A stretch of DNA of 64,000 bases, taken from assembly GCF_001187505.1 (NCBI RefSeq), contig NZ_CP012150.1:1116001-1180000 (forward strand), given 5' to 3'. Position numbers and translations under genes: made by a program. The DNA is from Mycolicibacterium goodii. GTDB taxonomy: Bacteria > Actinomycetota > Actinomycetes > Mycobacteriales > Mycobacteriaceae. The notes below the pieces were generated by a model. That model searched no databases. It was not told where the DNA came from and saw only the letters and a program-made list of their open reading frames with translations. Shown here in pieces: positions 58,230-64,000 of the stretch (positions within the stretch are counted from its first letter, which is position 1; every line of letters begins with the position of its first letter).

Positions 58230-59083
58230 TGAAGCATCCGGGTGAAACCGACCTGCAGGGCCGCGCCGGCATGTCCGGGCGGCCCTGGGGGTCGGCACAC
58301 GTCGGCCCGACGATCCCCCCGATCGCCGCGGAGTTCCTGAGCGCGCAGCGGTTCGCCGTCGTCGGCGCCCGCGACGACGCGGGACACGTCTGGGCCGGCG
58401 CGTTGACCGGGTCGCCGGGTTTCCTCTCCGCCCCGGACGAGACCACCGTGGTCGCCGACGCGCTGCCCGCGCCGCTGGATCCGCTGGCGGGCGCGTTCGA
58501 CACGGCGCGCTCCGTGGGCATGCTGGTCATCGACTTCACCGCCCGCAGGCGCATGCGGATCAACGGCGTCGCGACGCGTCAAGGCGAGCGCCTGGTGGTC
58601 GAAACCGATCAGGTGTATGCCAACTGCCCCAAGTACATTCAGTTGCGCGAGCCCGCCGACGCCCCGGCGCCGCTGCACCCGGATCGCACTGTCGGCGGGG
58701 AACTCACGGTGGCCCAACGCGAGTGGATCGAATCGGCGGACACATTCTTCGTCGCCACCCAGGCCGATCCGTACGGAACCGACGCGTCGCATCGCGGTGG
58801 ACACCCGGGCTTCGTCACCACCTCCTCGGCCCACCGCCTGTCCTGGCCCGAGTATTCGGGCAACCTGATGTACATGACACTGGGCAACCTGCAGGTCGAT
58901 GCGCGGGCCGGATTGCTGTTCGTCGACTGGGAGCAGGGGGCGACGCTGCAGCTGACCGGGCGCGCACGGACCGACTGGGAACGCCAGGTGGTCGATTTCG
59001 ACATCGAACAGGTGGTCCAGATCGACGCGGCCTTGCCGCTGACGTGGAGGTTCGTCGAGTACTCGAAGTTCAACCCGGCGTAA
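58229..59083 (+). CDS. PNPOx-fold flavin-dependent oxidoreductase
   Basis: A 284-residue protein of the pyridoxamine-phosphate-oxidase split-barrel fold: SAQRFAVVGARDDAGHVWAG, LVIDFTARRRMRINGVATRQ, VYANCPKYIQLREPADAP and FVATQADPYGTDASHRGGHP. It likely binds FMN or F420. Translationally coupled to the VOC gene. Substrate unknown; co-control by the CGNR operator suggests detoxification of a small reactive molecule. Confidence 0.82.
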   Translation: MKHPGETDLQGRAGMSGRPWGSAHVGPTIPPIAAEFLSAQRFAVVGARDDAGHVWAGALTGSPGFLSAPDETTVVADALPAPLDPLAGAFDTARSVGMLVIDFTARRRMRINGVATRQGERLVVETDQVYANCPKYIQLREPADAPAPLHPDRTVGGELTVAQREWIESADTFFVATQADPYGTDASHRGGHPGFVTTSSAHRLSWPEYSGNLMYMTLGNLQVDARAGLLFVDWEQGATLQLTGRARTDWERQVVDFDIEQVVQIDAALPLTWRFVEYSKFNPA

Positions 59084-59115
59084 TCGTCCGGCAACGACGG
59101 GGTTCGGCCCACTTG

Positions 59116-59121
59116 TATAGT
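59116..59121 (+). promoter_or_regulatory. Leaderless -10 element of the GntR/UTRA gene
   Basis: TATAGT, 7 nt before GTG 59129, a near-consensus mycobacterial leaderless promoter. CTTGTATAG around it may also bind the regulator. Confidence 0.65.
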
Positions 59122-59128
59122 CAGGCGC

Positions 59129-59872
59129 GTGGCCGAGGCACTGCACGTCAAGATCGCTCAGGACCTCCGCGACCGGGTCCGCCGCGGCGACCTGGCGCTG
59201 GGTGGCGCGCTGCCGTCGGAATCCCAGTTGTGCGCGCAATGGAAGTCATCCCGGGGCCCGGTGCGGCAGGCACTGGCCACCCTGCGGGCCGAGGGACTGA
59301 TCACCGGCGGCCCGGGCAAGCCGCCGGTGGTGTGCTCTACGGCCGTCGGCCAGCCCTTCGACACCCTGCTGTCCTATTCGGCCTGGGCGCACTCGATCGG
59401 GCGCACACCCGGCCAGCACACATTGGAACTCAGCCTGCGCAAGGCCGACGAACATGCCGCGGCGAACCTGCACATCGAGGTGGGAACCCCCGTGGTGCAG
59501 GTGCTGCGTCTGCGTCTGCTCGACGGCGCCCCCGCGATGCTGGAGCGCGCAATGCTGGTCGAGCGGGTCGGTAGGCTGCTGTTCGACTTCGACTGCGACT
59601 CCGGATCGATCTGGTCCTTCCTGCAGTCCCGCGGCGTTAAACTGGCGACCGCGTCCCACACCATCGACGCCGTCGGAGCCGATCCGATCGACGCGGCGAA
59701 CCTCCAAGTGCCCGAAGGCACTCCGCTGCTGCGGCAGCGCCGCACCACCCGGGGCGGCGACGGCGAGGTCATCGAGTTCCACGACGACCGCTACCTGCCC
59801 GGGGTCATAACCTTCACCCTGGAGAACACGTTGGACACGCGAACCTCGCTGGCCCGCAACGCGACATCGTAG
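59129..59872 (+). CDS. GntR-family (UTRA/HutC-type) regulator
   Basis: A 247-residue regulator: winged helix (HVKIAQDLRDRVRRGDLALG, LCAQWKSSRGPVRQALATLR) and a UTRA ligand domain (VGTPVVQVLRLRLLDGAPAM, LLFDFDCDSGSIWSFLQSRG). GTG 59129 is leaderless. No clear target; the neighbouring reductase genes are candidates. It converges with the aldo/keto reductase gene, 3 bp apart. Confidence 0.9.
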   Translation: MAEALHVKIAQDLRDRVRRGDLALGGALPSESQLCAQWKSSRGPVRQALATLRAEGLITGGPGKPPVVCSTAVGQPFDTLLSYSAWAHSIGRTPGQHTLELSLRKADEHAAANLHIEVGTPVVQVLRLRLLDGAPAMLERAMLVERVGRLLFDFDCDSGSIWSFLQSRGVKLATASHTIDAVGADPIDAANLQVPEGTPLLRQRRTTRGGDGEVIEFHDDRYLPGVITFTLENTLDTRTSLARNATS

Positions 59873-59875
59873 CGG

Positions 59876-60946
59876 TCAGACGTCGGAGCTCTCGCGCCAC
59901 AAATCGATGCCGGAATCCTTTGCGTACTGGTCGATCTGGCTGAGCTCCTCATCGGAGAACTCCAGATTGTCCAGTGCACCGAGGTTTTCGTCGAGCTGCT
60001 CGACGCTTGACGCACCGATCAGCGTCGAGGCCACCGTGGGCTCACGCAGCACCCAGGCCAGCGCCAGCTGAGCCAGCGTCTGCCCGCGTCGCTTGGCGAT
60101 CTCCGCCAGGCCGCGCAGCTGCTCGCGGACCTGATCGGTGACCTTGTCGTCGTCGAACGTCGGGCGCGCGGTGGCGCGGTCGATCTCGCCCGCCGGTTTC
60201 TGCAGGTAGCGGTCGGTCAACAGGCCCTGGGCCAGCGCGGTGAACGCGATGGCACCCATGCCCGCCCCGCGGAGCTCGTCGGTGAGCCCGCCCTCGATCC
60301 AGCGGTTGAGCAGCGAGTACGACGGCTGGTGGATCACCAGCGGGGTGCCAAGCCGCTTCGCGATCTCGGCTGCCTCGGCGGTCTTGGCGGCGGAGTAGGA
60401 CGAGACGCCGACGTAGCGCGCCTTGCCCGCGCGCACCGCGGTGTCGAGCGCACCGATGGTTTCCTCCAGCGGCGTCACCGGGTCGATCCGGTGCGAATAG
60501 AAGATGTCGACGTAGTCGATGCCCATCCGGTCGAGCGACTCGTCAAGGCTGGCAAGCAGATACGCCCGGCTGCCGAGCTGGCCGTACGGGCCCGGCCACA
60601 TGTCCCAGCCGGCCTTGGTCGAGATGATCAGCTCGTTGCGGTACGGCTTGAAGTCGCGCCGCAGCATCCGGCCGAAGTTCTCCTCGGCCGAACCGTAGGG
60701 CGGGCCGTAGTTGTTGGCCAGATCGAAGTGCGTGATGCCCCGGTCGAACGCGCGGCGCAGCACCGCACGCTGCACGTCGAACGGGCGGTTGTCGCCGAAG
60801 TTGTACCAGAGCCCCAGGGAGATGGCGGGCAATAGCAGCCCCGAGGTTCCCACCCGCCGATAGGGCATGGTGTCGTAGCGGTTTCGGGACGCCGCCCAGG
60901 GGTCGTGCGTGAAAGGAACGTCGGAAATCACCAGATCGTCGGCCAC
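59876..60946 (-). CDS. Aldo/keto reductase (YghZ/MgrA-like)
   Basis: A 356-residue AKR: GITHFDLANNYGPPYGSAEE (Asp, Tyr), LIISTKAGWDMWPGPYGQLG (Lys) and DYVDIFYSHRIDPVTPLEET (His). The C-terminal STLIGASSVEQLDENLGALD is the NADPH site. The long form, with the WPGPYG insert, is YghZ/Kv-beta-type, often acting on methylglyoxal-like aldehydes. GTG 60946 is leaderless, with TACGAT 6 nt before it (plus-strand 60953-60958) and an inverted repeat TCGTA-TCG-TACGA around it. Confidence 0.88.
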   Translation of the reverse strand: MADDLVISDVPFTHDPWAASRNRYDTMPYRRVGTSGLLLPAISLGLWYNFGDNRPFDVQRAVLRRAFDRGITHFDLANNYGPPYGSAEENFGRMLRRDFKPYRNELIISTKAGWDMWPGPYGQLGSRAYLLASLDESLDRMGIDYVDIFYSHRIDPVTPLEETIGALDTAVRAGKARYVGVSSYSAAKTAEAAEIAKRLGTPLVIHQPSYSLLNRWIEGGLTDELRGAGMGAIAFTALAQGLLTDRYLQKPAGEIDRATARPTFDDDKVTDQVREQLRGLAEIAKRRGQTLAQLALAWVLREPTVASTLIGASSVEQLDENLGALDNLEFSDEELSQIDQYAKDSGIDLWRESSDV

Positions 60947-61061
60947 GTTCGTATCGTACGACTCCGCCGAGCGGTGTCGGGCCCGGCAGAGCCTCGCCTC
61001 GGTGGAGTAAATGCACCGGCTTGTGTGTTGGGACAGACACCTCGACGATTGGAGAGCGCAG

Positions 61062-61979
61062 ATGCCTCGTACCGTGCAGTTTGCCGAATACGGCGATCCC
61101 GAAGTACTGACCGTTGTGGACACCCCGGCGCCCGAGCCCGGGCCCAACCAGGTGGGGGTCCAGGTCCGGGCCGCGGGACTCAATCCAATCGACTGGAAGA
61201 TCGTCGCAGGGTTCATGCGTGAGATCCAGCCCATCGATTTGCCCGCGGGTGTCGGATCGGACGTGGCCGGCGTCGTCGACGCGGTCGGGTCCGAGGTGAC
61301 CGGATGGGCGGTGGGCGATGCGGTGCTGGGCCGCTCGGTCACCGGCGCGTTCGCCGAGTACGCCCTCGCCGAGGCGGGCGAACTCGTCGCCAAACCCGAC
61401 GGAATCGACTGGGACGTCGCGGGATCGCTCGCGGGTGCGGGCGGCACGGCGTACGCGGTCCTCGACGAGCTCGACCTCAAAAGCGGTGAGACGCTGCTCA
61501 TCCACGCCGCCGCGGGCGGTGTCGGCACGTTCGCGGTCCAGCTCGCCCGCGCCAGGGGCGTCAACGTCATCGGCACCGCGAGCGAGGGCAACCACGACCA
61601 TCTCCGGTCCATCGGTGCCACGCCCGTGCTCTACGGTGACGGCCTGCTCGAGCGGGTGCGCGCGGTGGCACCGCAGGGCGTCGACGCGGTGCTCGACGCG
61701 TCCGGGCACGGCGAGATCCCGCTGTCCATCGAGCTCACCGGGAACCCCAAGCGGGTGCTCACGATCGTCGCGTTCGATCAGGCAGACAAGGGGATCCAGG
61801 TCCATGTCGGCGGTGCGGGCGCCTCGCTGGGCAAGGCGCTCGGCGATATCGTCGCGCTCATCTCCGATGGGCGGCTGCAGGTTTCGGTCAGTGCCAGTTA
61901 TCCGCTGGAGCAGGCCGCCGCTGCGCTCGCGGCCAGCCGCACCGGGCACGCCACCGGCAAGATCGTCGTCCTCCCCTGA
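61062..61979 (+). CDS. Zinc-independent MDR quinone oxidoreductase-like protein
   Basis: A 305-residue MDR reductase: N-terminal GroES-like part (VVDTPAPEPGPNQVGVQVRA, GLNPIDWKIVAGFMREIQPI), then the Rossmann loop HAAAGGVGTFAVQLARARG and a C-terminal RTGHATGKIVVLP. No zinc-binding Cys are seen. It would reduce quinones or enones with NADPH. GGAG precedes ATG 61062; the frame extends upstream to 61011 but is less likely. Divergent from the aldo/keto reductase. Confidence 0.9.
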   Translation: MPRTVQFAEYGDPEVLTVVDTPAPEPGPNQVGVQVRAAGLNPIDWKIVAGFMREIQPIDLPAGVGSDVAGVVDAVGSEVTGWAVGDAVLGRSVTGAFAEYALAEAGELVAKPDGIDWDVAGSLAGAGGTAYAVLDELDLKSGETLLIHAAAGGVGTFAVQLARARGVNVIGTASEGNHDHLRSIGATPVLYGDGLLERVRAVAPQGVDAVLDASGHGEIPLSIELTGNPKRVLTIVAFDQADKGIQVHVGGAGASLGKALGDIVALISDGRLQVSVSASYPLEQAAAALAASRTGHATGKIVVLP

Positions 61980-62012
61980 CCCCCTGGTTACCGCTTCACG
62001 GCGAACCAACAA

Positions 62013-62351
62013 CTACAGCGCGTACAGCAGCGCCACCAGGACCGCCAACGCGAAACCGGCCGTGGCCGCACCCATCAGCAGAACCTCCACGCCGGGGACG
62101 GGCAACGATGTTCGGCCAGGGACAGATGGGGCGGATCCGATCCGGCGGGACCGGTGGTAGCCCAGCCCAAGGACCAGCAGCGCCAGCAGCGCCGCGAGAA
62201 TCGCCAGCAGGGTTCGCGTCATGCTCAGCGGACCGTGGTGGCGTATCAGCAGCAGGGCACCGCCCACCAGGAACCCGAAAGAGCTTCGCTCCCAGGACAA
62301 CAGGGTGCGCTCGGCAGGCAAGCCGGGCTTGCTGGGTTCGCGGCGCGCCAT
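62013..62351 (-). CDS. DUF202 membrane protein
   Basis: A 112-residue DUF202 protein with three helices: ERTLLSWERSSFGFLVGGAL, RTLLAILAALLALLVLGLGY and VEVLLMGAATAGFALAVLVA. The signature AERTLLSWERSS is that of YidH-like proteins. The start is 1 bp from the stop of the preceding DUF202 gene. Function unknown. Confidence 0.85.
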   Translation of the reverse strand: MARREPSKPGLPAERTLLSWERSSFGFLVGGALLLIRHHGPLSMTRTLLAILAALLALLVLGLGYHRSRRIGSAPSVPGRTSLPVPGVEVLLMGAATAGFALAVLVALLYAL

Positions 62352-62352
62352 C

Positions 62353-62736
62353 TCACTGCCCGGCCGGCGGCCACACGATCAACACCACGACCACCGAAAC
62401 GGTGACCAGGAAGATCGCACCGCCCAACAACAGCGGGACATGGGTGGGTGGTAGATCCTCGTCGCGGCGAATGGCCGCCTGGACGCGTTGCCACCGCCGC
62501 ACCGCCAGGGCAGCCAGCAATCCGCCGCCCGCGGTCAGCGCAATGCTGAGACCATGGCGCACCCCGGGAATCCCGAACGACGGCACGAACTGCACGACGG
62601 CGATCCCACCGGCGATCAACGCCAGTGCGGTCCGGATCCACGCCAGAAACGTCCGCTCGTTGGCCAGCGTGAAGCGGTAGTCGGGCTCCTGCTCGGCCGC
62701 CGGGTCACCCGGTCGGTCCTGATCGCGGGAACTCAC
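62353..62736 (-). CDS. DUF202 (YidH-like) membrane protein
   Basis: A 127-residue protein with three helices. It has the family motif LANERTFLAWIRTALALIAG near residue 25, then the basic HxWQRV-like VRRWQRVQAAIRRDEDLPP, and PLLLGGAIFLVTVSVVVVLI. GTG 62736 is chosen since the protein then has a normal N-terminus; the frame is open to 62979. First of a tandem DUF202 pair. Confidence 0.82.
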   Translation of the reverse strand: MSSRDQDRPGDPAAEQEPDYRFTLANERTFLAWIRTALALIAGGIAVVQFVPSFGIPGVRHGLSIALTAGGGLLAALAVRRWQRVQAAIRRDEDLPPTHVPLLLGGAIFLVTVSVVVVLIVWPPAGQ

Positions 62737-62808
62737 CGGTTCGCATTTCTGCGGGCACACATCGCTGTCAGGGTACGTCGCCTCCTCCGGGTGGGTACCC
62801 GGCACAGC

Positions 62809-63030
62809 ATGGAGGAGAACTGGGAGGTCGTGGTCGCCGGTTCGAATACCTTCGGCGACCCACACGACACCAAAGAAGAGATCCTGATGCGCGGGTCCGA
62901 GGACGAGGCGCGACGGGTGTACGTCGACAGGACGGCCGACGCGGCCGAGCACGGCCACGCCTACGTCAAACTGCGGCACGACGGCACCGACGTGGAGACA
63001 TGGCCCCAGTTGACGGGCTGGACCGTGTGA
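62809..63030 (+). CDS. Small hypothetical protein
   Basis: A 73-residue acidic soluble protein, unrecognised: MEENWEVVVAGSNTFGDPHD, TKEEILMRGSEDEARRVYVD, HGHAYVKLRHDGTDVETWPQ, LTGWTV. The even charge pattern and alternating hydrophobics fit a small beta-sheet fold. ATG 62809 is preceded by weak spacing only. It is convergent with the cellulase gene, 3 bp apart. Confidence 0.6.
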   Translation: MEENWEVVVAGSNTFGDPHDTKEEILMRGSEDEARRVYVDRTADAAEHGHAYVKLRHDGTDVETWPQLTGWTV

Positions 63031-63033
63031 CGG

Positions 63034-64000
63034 CTACCGTCCGGCGTTGCGCGCGAGGTCGATCGCGTACTGGCTGACGAATGTGCCCGCCGAGGGTTGC
63101 CCGTTGCAGGATCCGTCGGACTCACCGGGCCGCTTCACCCACAGGTAGGCATCCGCGTGCGGGCCTGCGGTCGCGGTGGTCGGCGGGGAGCCGAGTGCCC
63201 GGCCCGGCGGGTTGCACCACGAGTCACTGTCGACGGGGCCCACCCCGTTGCGTGACGTGTCGATCACGTAGTGCGCGCCGTTGGTGAGGCCCGAGATCGC
63301 CTCGCCGTAGCCGATCTCCTCCTCGGTGGTGAAGAAGTTCGCGGTGTTGAGGGAGAAGCCCCGCGCCTTGGCCACCCCGACGTCGTTGAGCCGGGCGGCC
63401 ATGTCCTCGGCCTTCACCCAACGGGAGTGCCCCGCGTCGACGTACACGGCCGTGGCCGGGTTGCGGGTCAGGGTGTCGACGGCGTAGCGGATCAGGTCGA
63501 AGCGTTCCTGCCGCTGGTCAGCGGACAGGCAGTCGGCCATCGCGAGCGCGTCGGGTTCGAGGATCACCGCGGCCGGGCCGGACCCGATCGCGCCGGCGAC
63601 CCCGTCGATCCACCCCCGGTACGCCGCGGCCGAACCGAAGCCGCCCGCCGCATAGCTGCCGCAGTCGCGGTTCGGGATGCCGTACAGCGCCAGGATCGGC
63701 ATGGTGCCGGCGGCCTGCGCCGTCTGGATGTACTTGGCGTCGACCGCGAACGTCGACACGTTGTCCATCCAGTACGCGTGCGGCGTGTTCGCGATCATCT
63801 GCAGCTCGGGGCTGGGGTCGCTCTTGGCGGCACGCATCGCCTTCGAGTTCGGGTCGACGTAGAACGTCTGCCCGGCCAGCGGGTTGCCGTCGCTGGCGAG
63901 GTGCACCTCGATCACGGCACCGGGATGCACCGGTTGCGCGAGCGCACCGGCACCGGCGAGCGCTGTCACGGCAAAGAGCGGGGCGATCCATCGCGTGGCT
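63034..64000 (-). CDS. Secreted GH6 cellulase (3' part)
   Basis: About 320 residues of a glycoside hydrolase family 6 enzyme, open through the window's end. The N-terminal RWIAPLFAVTALAGAGALA, then QPVHPGAV, is a signal peptide with cleavage near ALA-QP, so the start codon lies just past base 64000. GH6 motifs: YVDAGHSRW, AAVILEPDALAMAD (catalytic-Asp region), LNTANFFTTEEEIGYGE, VIDTSRNGVGP, WCNPPGRALG, LWVKRPGESDG. The enzyme is exported and cleaves beta-1,4-glucan from chain ends or within. It resembles M. tuberculosis Rv0062. No cellulose-binding module is visible. Confidence 0.9.
   Translation of the reverse strand, partial: ATRWIAPLFAVTALAGAGALAQPVHPGAVIEVHLASDGNPLAGQTFYVDPNSKAMRAAKSDPSPELQMIANTPHAYWMDNVSTFAVDAKYIQTAQAAGTMPILALYGIPNRDCGSYAAGGFGSAAAYRGWIDGVAGAIGSGPAAVILEPDALAMADCLSADQRQERFDLIRYAVDTLTRNPATAVYVDAGHSRWVKAEDMAARLNDVGVAKARGFSLNTANFFTTEEEIGYGEAISGLTNGAHYVIDTSRNGVGPVDSDSWCNPPGRALGSPPTTATAGPHADAYLWVKRPGESDGSCNGQPSAGTFVSQYAIDLARNAGR

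Noticed and set aside
1..64000. CRISPR arrays, tRNA/rRNA genes, insertion sequences, prophage genes
   Set aside because: No regular spaced repeats, tRNA-like cloverleaf, transposase or phage motif was recognised in any region examined.

Overview
The window is high-GC actinobacterial DNA. It looks like a fast-growing Mycolicibacterium close to M. smegmatis. Supporting signs are an Rv1733c-like membrane protein, a secreted GH6 cellulase like Rv0062, a mycobacterial DUF2510/DUF732 membrane protein, many ATGA/GTGA stop-start overlaps, and many leaderless genes with a TANNNT -10 element 6-7 nt before the start codon. No rRNA, tRNA, CRISPR array, insertion sequence or phage gene was seen. Genes are packed tightly and no gene-free stretch exceeds 300 bp. 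The longest, 6969-7233, holds the promoter of the LysR gene and the leader of the Rv1733c-like gene. The window is mostly catabolic and transport operons, each beside its own regulator.

Layout: 1-4529 is an ABC importer (binding protein, two permeases, ATPase) joined to an alkaline-phosphatase-superfamily hydrolase. 4611-6968 holds an amidase and a LysR regulator. 7234-12844 holds the Rv1733c-like protein, a LuxR/TPR regulator with a flavin-dependent acyl-CoA-dehydrogenase-fold enzyme, and a LysR divergent from a metallo-hydrolase. 12774-14728 is a redox-stress module: DUF417 membrane protein, ZAS anti-sigma factor, ECF sigma factor and divergent peroxiredoxin.

14861-31270 reads as one large amine-catabolic region. 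A plus-strand operon (omega-amino-acid aminotransferase, glutaryl-CoA dehydrogenase, semialdehyde dehydrogenase, CoA-transferase) would take 5-aminovalerate to crotonyl-CoA. It converges on a minus-strand operon of P450, 3Fe-4S ferredoxin, glutamine-synthetase-like ligase, binding-protein-like protein, two PuuD hydrolases and a PucR regulator. Beyond lie a soluble Cache protein with a GntR regulator, a divergent amino-acid permease and a second aldehyde dehydrogenase. P450, ferredoxin, glutamine synthetase and GntR together recall mycobacterial cyclic-amine (piperidine/pyrrolidine) loci.

31421-40643 is an IclR-associated aromatic cluster: AroE-like dehydrogenase, fluoroacetate-dehalogenase-like hydrolase, SDR, esterase, MFS importer, maleylacetate reductase, hydroxyquinol-type intradiol dioxygenase, SnoaL-like protein and a TIM-barrel protein. 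The two divergent intergenic regions carry near-identical palindromes at the same distance from a -10 element. 40719-47176 holds an MpaB-type oxygenase, a thiamine-precursor ECF importer under a TPP riboswitch, an amino-acid permease and a pyrimidine-dimer glycosylase-like protein.

47266-64000 is a string of small units: aldo/keto reductases, a TetR with a membrane protein sharing an operator, a nitrilase, a decayed LLM monooxygenase remnant, a TetR with doubled operators before an FAD monooxygenase, a GntR with ACC deaminase, a GAF-ANTAR protein, a CGNR regulator with doubled operators before a glyoxalase-fold protein and a flavoprotein, a GntR/UTRA regulator, a quinone-oxidoreductase-like protein, tandem DUF202 proteins and the 3' part of the cellulase. 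Function calls rest on motifs and context read by eye; no database search was run.
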